Positions 33,459 through 42,815 of a stretch of 64,000 nucleotides of DNA are shown piece after piece. The notes beneath the pieces are model-generated. The model was not told the origin of the DNA. It was given only the letters and a program-made list of their open reading frames with translations, and made no database searches. The position numbers were made by a program, and so were the translations under genes. This stretch comes from Effrenium voratum (Eukaryota > Sar > Dinophyceae > Suessiales > Symbiodiniaceae), in NCBI GenBank assembly GCA_963377175.1, contig CAUJNA010000865.1:53501-117500 (forward strand), given 5' to 3'. Within the stretch, counting starts at the first letter, position 1. Every line of letters starts with the position of its first letter.

Positions 33459-34743
33459 CCTCTACTCTGCCAGTTCCGGTCATGGAGGTTCCAACAGCTA
33501 GATTCAGTTAGCTTGAAATAGCTTGATTCAGTTTTGCTCGAGTCATGCGCTAACGGTTTCGATTTTTCCGAAAGGACCGATCTCGGAATCGTGGAAGTTT
33601 CTGCGCTGAACTCTGATTGCGGCTCACCGGCCTGAGTCGGTTGGTAAAGCCGACAGAAAAATCGGAGAATCTACCCTAGTGAGGCTCCCATGAGAAAGCA
33701 GCTGATGTGCATAAGGACGAGGACCCTGCGGATGAGCTGTCCTTCAGGCCTGGGTTTGTCATAGAGCTCTCAACAGTGGGTAGTTACTCTTTGGTTTCTG
33801 ACCGGTCCGGTTTCCAAACTTTGAGCTTTTGGTTGTCAGGTTTCTTAGTCCGTCAACGTTGAGGACTAGCCATGCGAACTTAGGTCAGACAGGGTACCCT
33901 CAAGGATACGCCTTTGAGCCTTCGGCCCTGACCCGTCAGATCTCCCCGGGCACGTGATCCCCTCTCGGTGCAAGCGAAGCGAGCGCCCGTGAGGAGGCGT
34001 GGCTGTTGTGGGAAGCACATCTACATTTGGCTGTGGGTCAACACCCATGGTACCATTTTGGGGTAGCTGCATCACCCATTTTAGTCTATTTTAGTGGGGA
34101 TTGGGATGTTCACTGGGGGTGCGGGATTTTGACCCATGGCCATTTGATGGGGCAGCGAGAGATTGATGAATGGTCAATTTGCGGTGGGACGTCGGGGTGC
34201 TCATTGGTGACAAACCGCGGAAGTCGCTCTCTTTTTTTGTCCAGTACGGTCGACTTTCGCGCATTTGCCCTGTGGCACGTGTGGAGGCCTGTCAAGACCA
34301 GAACGGCGGTGGAGGACCATTTGCATCTCCCGCGTTCTTTGGCGAACGAACCAGTCCCAGAAAGCAAGCGCCAAACATGGACACCTAGGTGAAAACCAGG
34401 AGCCCTTTCTGCGACCCTGACACCAAATGCCGACATGTTGAGATCGCGAGGAGAAGCGCCTCGCCCTGTCGCGCGCCAGAATGTCTCAGATCTCGGCTTG
34501 GGGCCCGGCCTTCGGACGGCGTAGGGCAAAGGTCCGGTTTCCCAACGTTGGTGCTTGCCCACAGCCCCCCCTTGGATGTTTCGAGCTTTGGACGTTTCAA
34601 GGAGAATCTGCAGGTTCCCAGGATTTGTCGAGGGGTCCGATTCCTCTTCTGGGAAGCGCACAGTTGCAGCAATTTGCCGGAACGGAAAGCAACGGGGAAG
34701 CACGCTAGAGGCACGCAGGTCTCAGAACTAAGTGGCAGCCAAG
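33459..34743. other. no gene; contains dispersed repeat
   Basis: The second copy of the 113-bp repeat lies at 34028-34143. Long frames on both strands around 34110-34750 lack motifs and cross the repeat, so I do not call them. Confidence 0.4.
34028..34143 (+). repeat. dispersed 113-bp repeat, copy 2
   Basis: Matches 30271-30383, from TGGCTGTGGGTCAA to TTTTGACCCATGGCC, with scattered substitutions and a few indels. Confidence 0.8.
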
Positions 34744-35249
34744 GCTGAGAACTTGCACATACAGAAGAGGCTGGATGGGCTTCTTGAATCGCACCAAGAG
34801 CCCGGGAGATTCGGACGGATCGACCTGACGCAGGTGGACACTTGCTGGCGCAGTCGCGCCGAAAGCAAAGCCCAAGGCTGAGGGTGCGCGGCTCAGCTTG
34901 TTGTGTTCAGCCAGTGCTACCTGAGATGCGAATCCCGCACTTGCTCGGGGTGGGGGGGGGGTAAGTGGGGTTTTCCGCGCCTTGGCAACGGAGGATAAGG
35001 AGGCTCTGAAAAGGTCACTCATCCGAAGGGATGTCTTTTGATCCAAGAGGATCTCTGGCGCGAAATCAATGATGGCATGTACATGTTGCGATGTGCCCAA
35101 CTGGGATATTCAAACGGCTCGTTGTCTTGTTTTCTTTTCAAATCCACCGGATGGATGCTTTCTCAACCATACGAGGCCAAGATCTTGGCGCGGATCTGGT
35201 GCCGGAGAAGCCGGTGGACCCTTACATTACCAGGACCAGGCGCGGATAG
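34744..35249 (+). CDS. gene M: 3' exons, unknown
   Basis: Exon 34744-34833 (tag KRLDGLLESHQEPGRFGRID) ends at GTGGAC. A piece near 34971-35039 (tag ALATEDKEALKRSLIRRD) may follow. Exon 35050-35116 (tag DLWREINDGMYMLRCAQLGY) ends in phase 1 at a GC donor and joins exon 35182-35249, whose tag is LGADLVPEKPVDPYITRTRR and which ends at TAG 35247-35249. The gene stops 265 bp before the first plastid-protein ATG, on the same strand. No family recognised. Confidence 0.5.
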
Positions 35250-35513
35250 CTCTTTGTGGGGTCAGGTGCCCGCATGGTGGGCGGTCAGGAGTATGAGCCG
35301 ATGTTGGCCATTGAGTCACAGCGATGGATCACATGTTTGCCCCTAGCACTCCTGCAGGCTGCAGGGCTGGGGTGGCACACGCCTTTCCGGGCTTTGCATG
35401 ACTCAACCAATGACCTGGCATTAAGCGCGTTTGTGCCATGCATCGCGTCGATTTCTGCGAGCTTTTGGTGGCCAGTGTGTAGCCCACTCCGCACTTGCGA
35501 TTTTTCTCTTGTC

Positions 35514-36214
35514 ATGGCTCCGCGCAAGTCCGGCAGCCTCGTGGCGCTTGTGATGCTTGGCGCGGCCTGCACGGGCTACACCTTCTTGACGCCGTCTGCC
35601 CAAGGCCGCCGGGCGGCAATGCTTGGCGCTGCTGGGGCTGCCGCCGCAGCTTTCCAGACAGCAGAGGCCAAGGACTTCGGCGAGAACCCGTCCTCTTGGC
35701 TGGGGTACTACAAGGAGACTGCCAGGGTGGTTGGGGCGGGTAGGGCGGGAAGGGCGGGAAGCGTCGCAAGCTGGGGTGTTTGAGGCCTGCTTGTCTCTTA
35801 GTCTTAGCCCATGATCGTCTCTCGTGCGCGCTGCAGAGTTGTTTGGCTGATGAGTTGATACGGATGCCCTCATTTGAGCCCGGATCCCTTTGAGTCTCAC
35901 AGGACCCGCAGCACCCCCAGTGCCCACGCCTCATCAAGTATGACTACAACCCTGGTGCCAAGAGCCCCCTCATCGTGGAGGCCGGAGATGGCGAGCCAGG
36001 CTGCGAGAAGCGGGTCTCAAAGTACTGGAGGGGCCGAGTGACTTTCACGCCGGGCTCGGACAGCGTGAGCATTGACTTCACCGACAAGGGTGGGCCTGCT
36101 GAAGTCGTGGGCAAGTGGGACGGCAGCGGCATTGTTTTTCCCGATGGCAACAAGTGGACGAAACTGATCTCCGTGGGGGTCGGCGAGGGACAGCCGATCA
36201 TGACCGCGAGGTAG
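35514..36214 (+). CDS. predicted thylakoid-lumen protein, copy 1
   Basis: Two exons, 35514-35726 and 35903-36214, with a GT-AG intron and AG|G acceptor, encode 174 residues. Residues 7-25 are hydrophobic, like the signal peptide of plastid proteins in peridinin dinoflagellates. A second targeting unit follows: twin Arg at 32-33, an Ala-rich hydrophobic stretch to about 47, and QTAEA as a likely cleavage site near residue 52. That is the usual layout for import through the plastid membranes and then the Tat route to the lumen. The mature part (about 122 residues) begins KDFGENPSSWLGYYKETARD, has two Cys, and ends in a beta-rich stretch (tag YWRGRVTFTPGSDSVSIDFT). I do not recognise the mature family. 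Expression by trans-splicing is expected for this group, but no spliced leader is visible. Confidence 0.8.
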
Positions 36215-36758
36215 TGGAAAGCATTGGCAGATAACAACAGAAGACATTTGCAGAGCACTAGATGCAATATGATGCACTTCGTGCCTAGATCTGTATAGGG
36301 ATCTTTACCATTTTCGCCTGGATGTCCTTGGCTCGATCTGTAGAACCCCAGCTTTTAAACACCGGCCGTTTGTCCGAAAAAACGCAGCGTGTGCCACACG
36401 GCGTGTGCCGTGCGTTTGTGCCGACGGACGGCGATTTCCATCTCTGGCACCCAAATGCCTCACTCAATGTGGATTCAGATTCAATCATTAGAGGTCACGC
36501 GGGCCTTATGCAGCTTGCTTTGTGCACAGCTCATAACATCGAGCTTGTACCAACACACACACACACACCACTGACAGCTTGTTCGATGCTATTTGCCACG
36601 CGTTTTTTCCTCTGGAAACTCAGTCAAGCCTTTCCCGCCTGAGTGTTATGGATGGTTGTAGTGCAGCAAACAATCATGTAGGACCATCGCGTCGATGTCT
36701 GCGAGCTTTTGGCTCGCCAGTGTGTAGCCCACTCCGCACTTGCGATTTTTCTCTTGTC

Positions 36759-37459
36759 ATGGCTCCGCGCAAGTCCGGCAGCCTCGTGGCGCTTGTGATG
36801 CTTGGCGCGGCCTGCACGGGCTACACCTTCTTGACGCCGTCCGCCCAAGGCCGCCGGGCGGCAATGCTTGGCGCTGCTGGGGCTGCCGCCACAGCTTTCC
36901 AGACAGCGGAGGCCAAGGACTTCGGCGAGAACCCGTCCTCTTGGCTGGGGTACTACAAGGAGACTGCCAGGGTGGTTGGGGCGGGTAAGGCGGGAAGGGC
37001 GGGAAGCGTCGCAAGCTGGGGTGTTTGAGGCCTGCTTGTCTCTTAGTCTTAGCCTATGACTGTGTCTCGTGCGCGCTGCAGAGTTGTTTGGGTGAGGAGT
37101 TGATACGGGTGCCCTCATTTGAGCCCGGATCCCTCTGAGTCTCACAGGACCCGCAGCACCCCCAGTGCCCACGCCTCATCAAGTATGACTACAACCCTGG
37201 TGCCAAGAGCCCCCTCATCGTGGAGGCCGGAGATGGCGAGCCAGGCTGCGAGAAGCGGGTCTCAAAGTACTGGAGGGGCCGAGTGACTTTCACGCCGGGC
37301 TCGGACAGCGTGAGCATTGACTTCACCGACAAGGGTGGGCCTGCTGAAGTCGTGGGCAAGTGGGACGGCAGCGGCATTGTTTTTCCCGATGGCAACAAGT
37401 GGACGAAACTGATCTCCGTGGGGGTCGGTGAGGGACAGCCGATCATGACCGCGAGGTAG
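36759..37459 (+). CDS. predicted thylakoid-lumen protein, copy 2
   Basis: Exons 36759-36971 and 37148-37459, with the same 176-bp intron length as copy 1. The protein differs from copy 1 by at least one residue, Ala to Thr in the Ala-rich targeting stretch; most other changes are silent or in the intron. Keeping an intact frame and splice sites argues that both copies are functional. Recent duplication or gene conversion would explain the identity, and both are typical of tandem gene arrays in dinoflagellates. Confidence 0.8.
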
Positions 37460-37689
37460 TGGAAAGCATTGGCAGATAACAACAGAAGACATTTGCAGAG
37501 CACTAGATGCAATATGATGCACTTCGTGCCTAGATCTGTATAGGGATCTTTACCATTTTCGCCTGGATGTCCTTGGCTCGATCTGTAGAACCCCAGCTTT
37601 TAAACACCGGCCGTTTGTCCGAAAAAACGCAGCGTGTGCCACACGGCGTGTGCCGTGAGCTTGTGCCGACGGACGGCGATTTCCTCCCA

Positions 37690-39135
37690 TTACATGACAC
37701 AATATTGCACAACATGACATAACATAACATACCATATCGTGGATACATGCATACATGCATATATGCATACATGCATACATGCATGCATACATATACAATA
37801 TTCATAACAGTCATAACATACATCCCATACATTCATACATACATGCCTACCTGCGACATACGTACGTACTTGCGTACATACATACATACGGTACATACAT
37901 ACATACATACATACATACATGCATGCATACATACATACATACATACATGCGTACATCCATACATACATACATGCGTACATCCATCCATCCATCCATCCAT
38001 CCATCCATACATACATACATACATACATACATACATGCGTACATACGGTACATACATGCCCCACATACGCGCATACACACACATCACACACACCCCCATA
38101 CGCGAATACACAACAGAACAAAACATATCATGGCATATCACAACACAACACACCATAACATAGCATATTCACACATCCATCCATGCATACACAAGTACAT
38201 ACATACATACAGACATACAGACATACAGACATACAGGCATACAGACATACAGACATACAGACATACAGACATACACACATACAGACATACAGACAGACAG
38301 ACATACAGACAGACAGACATACAGACAGACAGACAGACATACATACATACATACATACATATCGCAACGTAGCATACCATACCATACCATAGCATAGCAC
38401 AACGTAACACAACATTACATGCATACATACATGCATGCATGCATACATACATACACATACACATACATGCATGCATGAATGCATACAGACACACATACAT
38501 ACACATACATACATACATACATGCATGCATGCATACATACATACATACACACATACATACATACGTACGTACATAGAAACATGCCATCACACATAGATGC
38601 ATGCATACATACACACCTACATACGTACATACATACATACATACAAGCACACATACATGCATACATACATACATACATACATACATACATACATACATAC
38701 ATACATACATACATACATAGCATAGCATAGCAGAAACTGCCATACCATATCATATCATACCATGCCATAACATACCATTTCATACCATACCATACCATAC
38801 CATACCATACCATACCATACAAACATACGTTTGCATACATACATTAAAACAAAAATGCAAAACACACAACACACCTATGTACACCACCACAAAGCAACAC
38901 ACAACACCATAACATACAATAACATACATACAATAACATACATACATAGATACAATCATGTCATATCATATCATATCACATCAAATTATATCAAATCATA
39001 TCGCATCATATCATATCATATCGTATCACATATACATATGCATATGTCTCATTCTCTCTCTCTCTCTACATATATATATATATTTAGATACTTATATATA
39101 TATATATGTACATACACATGTATATATATATATAT
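37690..39135. repeat. CATA-type microsatellite field ending in TC and TA runs
   Basis: Begins five bases after the end of duplicated unit 2. Blocks in order: CATA with CATG variants, a CCAT block (37978-38008), CAGA/CATA alternation (38205-38340), more CATA, CCATA pentamers (38750-38820), CATAT pentamers (38955-39035), TC (39050-39068) and TA (39069-39135). The Tyr-Ile-His-Thr and Met-Tyr-Val-Cys frames on both strands are artefacts. Confidence 0.95.
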
Positions 39136-39300
39136 ATGTTGCGGTACGCCACCCTCTTTCGGGGTCACCATGCTGCCCTCGCCAGGCGGAGCCTGTGGTC
39201 CATGCAGCGGCAGCTCGGGGCGAAGCGCCGGACCATCGCAGCCCCGGAGGTTCGGAGGGCAAGGTCCAGAGCCACGTCCTCCAAATCCGGGTGGATGAAG
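39136..39300 (+). CDS. first exon with mitochondrial-type presequence
   Basis: The ATG directly follows the TA microsatellite. 55 codons (tag MLRYATLFRGHHAALARRSL) run to a GTTAGT donor in phase 0. The N-terminus is rich in Arg, Ala, Leu and Ser with no acidic residue in the first 30, as in a mitochondrial targeting peptide. The rest is basic. It could be the start of the gene continued at 40641, or even of the URC1-like gene, but no join has been proven. Confidence 0.5.
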
Positions 39301-40640
39301 GTTAGTAATAGGTAGTAAGGGGCAGTCGCTAGAAATAGTTGCCAGGCCGCCTTCTTCATTCTTTACATGGTTCTGGGTCGACCATTTTAGTACCAGGTTT
39401 TGATTGTGACTCAGGTGTAGTTTGGAGGGTGCCAACTCGATCATTTGGGAAAAGATGGAAGTCTGGATGGACGAAGTTTCAACCACGACAACCAGCGGTC
39501 CAGGGATGTACTTGGGGGCAGACAAATTTTAGGATTGGCACCCTGTTGAGCTTGGATTGAAGGGGAACCAAAGGGACACCACCATATTTAGGATTCCCAT
39601 ATTTTGATCTATGCCCCTGTAAGGTTGGTTAGAACCCCTTTAAACGGTACCAGTGTAGTGGGATAGTCTCAATCCAAGCGGTTTTGGGCGGCTGGACTAC
39701 ATTTTGTTTGGGGGTATCTTAGCTTGCAGTTTGGACGCTGCTTTGTACTATTCAAAGAGCACCAAATAAGTACTACAGGAGTGCCGACGCAGAAAGGGGG
39801 GGTGGGGGGTGGGGTGGGGTCTGGAGGAAACTATGAAACGTGCATCCAAACATATCTCTAAATTGAGGTGAGCAAATTCCCTAAACTTCAGGTGTTTTGT
39901 TGGAGAGCACCCTCTTTTCAGGCGGCTTCCAATGAAGACCTCAAGTAGTCGTAGGTACAACAGGCAGGACTATTTTCCATCGCAATTTGACCAATGTTGT
40001 GCTTACTCCCTGCTTGCTCGTCCGAGTACAATGCTTTTTCGACTGTTTCGGCCAACAAAGTCAGAAACTGTGATCTTTGGGGGTGAACTTGGGACTTCCA
40101 AAATTGAGTGAGAGGCCGCACGGTGCCTGCCCTTCGCCAGCTTAAGCTTGGTCATGTTTTCCTCACAAAAGGCCGCTCTATTTGCTCGGTTTGACCGGGA
40201 GCATGTAGGTTACGCCCGGGTGCCGGTCTTTTCTTAAGCCAGTCTGACGCTCCCTCCGCAGATGGGACTTCTTTGCGCACCCGTCTCAGCAACATCTCAA
40301 GCGAGGCGCAGAGTCATTGCGAACGTGGGTGACATAGTTTTATGGCACAACTAGGAGCTTGTTTGCGCCGCTTTTGTAGCACATGCCCAGTGTTGAAGCC
40401 ATAAGAGAGATGGTAATTATTTATTATGAAGAACCATGTTCTTTAATGACCCTCCCTGCAAAGAAATGAGAGGAACATTTCGGTTTGCTGTGAGCCAGTT
40501 TACTCAAGTTGTCAGGCACTCTCCCGAAGCTGTTTGGCTCAACTGTTGTGTGAGTCGTATTTGTCACGAAGCAGGAGTTTAGATGCTCGAAAAACACCAC
40601 TTCCCATTCTGTTGAAGTACTTTTCGCTTTCCCCACTCAG
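39301..40640. other. no gene seen (probable intron)
   Basis: AT-richer text with a G-rich run near 39796-39820. No splice-bounded coding piece. If 39136-39300 and 40641 onward belong together, this is one intron. Confidence 0.4.
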
Positions 40641-40956
40641 GCGAGTCCAGAAATCGGCCATGCCATGTTAGTGCTTGGCTTCCACCAGCGCGGGCTGCTG
40701 GTGACGGGCTCCGGCCTCAATCGGAGAGGCAGCTGAAACAGGCCCGGAGCACTTGTTGACAAATCCCCCATCTAATGCTACGCCTCAACCGTCTGATTGC
40801 CGGGTCGACATGCGAGCCAGCCGAGGTGAGACCTATGCGGCTCGCCACATGCTGAAGGCAGGGTGTGCAGGGTGGAGGCATCTGGGAGCAGCTGGGGCTG
40901 GTCAGCTAGTGGCTTTTGTGGCCGAAAACCGCAGTTGGTGGCCATGCAGTGGTTAA
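40641..40956 (+). CDS. exon block, unknown
   Basis: After CCACTCAG|G a phase-0 frame reads ASPEIGHAMLVLGFHQRGLL to a TGA at 40735. Overlapping it in another frame, 40747-40956 reads PSNATPQPSDCRVDMRASRG and then RHMLKAGCAGWRHLGAAGAG. The two are separated by only about 30 bp, too short for an ordinary intron, so a frameshift or misjudged boundary is likely. Each part looks like protein. Confidence 0.4.
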
Positions 40957-41112
40957 GTCGCGCTCACACGAGTGAACACGTATTTGTCTGAGTGCTAGGC
41001 CTTGGAAGGCCGCTGGGATGCTCATCTCCGGGCATGGCTCTTTGCCTTTGATCAGAAAAGGACCGGGGAGGGAGACCGAACCTTTGCCCCCCAAACGTTT
41101 TTTCAGGTTTGA

Positions 41113-41484
41113 TTGGTTAGAAGGGGTACCCCCAGCTTTCTTTGTATGAAGTTTGATGATGGAAACCATAGAATGGTTCAGCTCACCGAAGCGGAAAAAT
41201 GGCTCAGGACGCTGGTGAGAGGCCTCGACAAAGAGGGTTTGGAGCTGCAGGACAATGCGCAGGCCAGGATTTTGAACAAGCATTTTGCTCCCTCAAGTCC
41301 TTGCTGCAAGGCTGGTGCTGTAGCAAAAGGCTCAAGCTACATCTACGCATTTGTCCCACCTGTGCTTCGCGCCGCAATGTCAGCCAGCCGCCGTGTCTCT
41401 CAGCTGCCAGAGCCTCAGGCTTTCGCAGCTGAAACGGAAATGCTCAGGCGGATCCCTGCAGCAACTCATTTGACCATATTTTGA
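41113..41484 (+). CDS. open frame with exon-like start, unknown
   Basis: The first third looks like protein (tag VQLTEAEKWLRTLVRGLDKE, then LELQDNAQARILNKHF). The rest is less convincing. It may be an exon of the gene leading into the URC1-like enzyme. Another protein-like piece is at about 41643-41760 (tag GVATSAPAVRREAAAATLL). Confidence 0.3.
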   Translation: MVRRGTPSFLCMKFDDGNHRMVQLTEAEKWLRTLVRGLDKEGLELQDNAQARILNKHFAPSSPCCKAGAVAKGSSYIYAFVPPVLRAAMSASRRVSQLPEPQAFAAETEMLRRIPAATHLTIF

Positions 41485-42011
41485 CAGTGTCTGATGGGAC
41501 AACTCAAGCCATTCACTTTACCCACGTCCAGGGGCGGAAACGATTCACCCAATTTACCATGGGCTGCCCATGGCCTTTGGAGGGACACATGTTTGGGGCC
41601 GGGTAGAGGTGTCCTTTTTTAGCTCGGTTCGAGATTGAGCCATTGGTCCGAATGACTCGAGGTGTGGCCACGTCAGCCCCTGCCGTGAGGCGGGAGGCTG
41701 CGGCAGCAACACTCCTCGTGGCCGCGGCCAAAACCTGGAAGCGCAGGCGGCATGAAGCTGGGACCCTGCCAAAAACACCCACCCCTAAATGTTTTTTGCA
41801 AAGCCAAAGCACCCTGCCCACTCCCAGGCCAAATGGAGGTGCATTCCATGTTTGTGGGTCGGTGGGTAAATCCTAAGCTCCTATTAGTAAGATCTAACAA
41901 GCTATCCAGATTCACAGCAGCCTGGGGGTTTGCTCGGTGGACCCAGCCTCTTGATGGCTGGAACTTGATGTGGCTGGCCTGCTTTACCCATGCACTGACC
42001 CGACCCTGCGA

Positions 42012-42117
42012 GGCATGCCGCAACGACCCTGCCACGGGCTACAGCTGGAAGGGCGTGCATGACGACCTGGAAGCTCAGCAGTTTCCGTTCGGCGAGCTTT
42101 CAAGGCTTGTTGTATAA
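42012..42117 (+). CDS. exon candidate upstream of the URC1-like exons
   Basis: Frame reads CRNDPATGYSWKGVHDDLEA then QQFPFGELSRL before a GT donor-like site and TAA. It lies 700 bp upstream of the first URC1-like exon and could supply part of its N-terminus. No homology is recognised. Confidence 0.3.
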
Positions 42118-42815
42118 TGTCGACCCTTGATGACCTCCGACTTATTCAGGCTCCTGCCTGTACAAAAGGTCAACATTGTTGCCTGGGACTGTGCCCCACC
42201 TATCAATAGTCGGCAAGCCTTTGCACTTGGGTTCACGAGGGTTTTATCATGGGGAACGCAAGGCACTCGGGAGTATTGCCCATGAAACTGGGCAGGGGTC
42301 AGTCTTTACAACGCGGATGGGGCTGCTTCTTGTCAGGCCAGTGCACAATGAATCAGCCGCTCCAAGCATCCGACGATGGATTGTGTTTGTGTGACCAGCA
42401 ACAACACATGCAGCTCGCAAGGGCACGACGTATCTTATAACCAAGATTTGTTTTGCGTTCGCTTGGGGCTAACGGGTCGCGGTGGCTTGGGGTCACGGCG
42501 ACTTCGGGGCCAAAGATCCGTTGGCCAATGAACTTACCGATAGGGCGGCTTATGGCAACCACAGAGTGCAAACACACACACACACACACACACCAGAAAT
42601 GCCTCTTGTGTTCTTGTATTTGGTGCAACTGGGCTCTCTCTCGCACTCGGCTTGACACCGTGTTGCATTTCTTTCCCGGCCCAGCGCTGATAGCCACTCT
42701 GGTTATTTTCCGTGTACCTCGTCCAAACAAATGTCAAGGGGCGACACTAGCGGTGGGCCTGAGCCAACCTGAGGGGACTCCAAGAACTCAGTTGAGTGGT
42801 CCTTTAGTAATTTAG

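Larger units (their letters stand above)
35441..37684 (+). repeat. tandem gene duplication, two 1-kb units
   Basis: Unit 1 is about 35441-36440 and unit 2 about 36686-37684, an offset of 1,245 bp. They are nearly identical through the 5' flank, both exons, the 176-bp intron and about 225 bp of 3' flank. The left edge is near ATCGCGTCGAT and the right edge is GACGGCGATTTCC. After that, unit 2 passes straight into microsatellite DNA. The 245-bp spacer carries a CA run at about 36547. Confidence 0.95.

Noticed and set aside
34110..34703. 197-codon - strand open frame
   Set aside because: Overlaps the dispersed 113-bp repeat and has no recognisable domain.
37747..38840. Long Tyr-Ile-His-Thr and Met-Tyr-Val-Cys frames
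   Set aside because: Translation of the CATA microsatellite; present in several frames on both strands.
37690..39135. CRISPR array or other spacer-repeat system
   Set aside because: Units are 4-5 bp microsatellites with no unique spacers, in a eukaryotic context.
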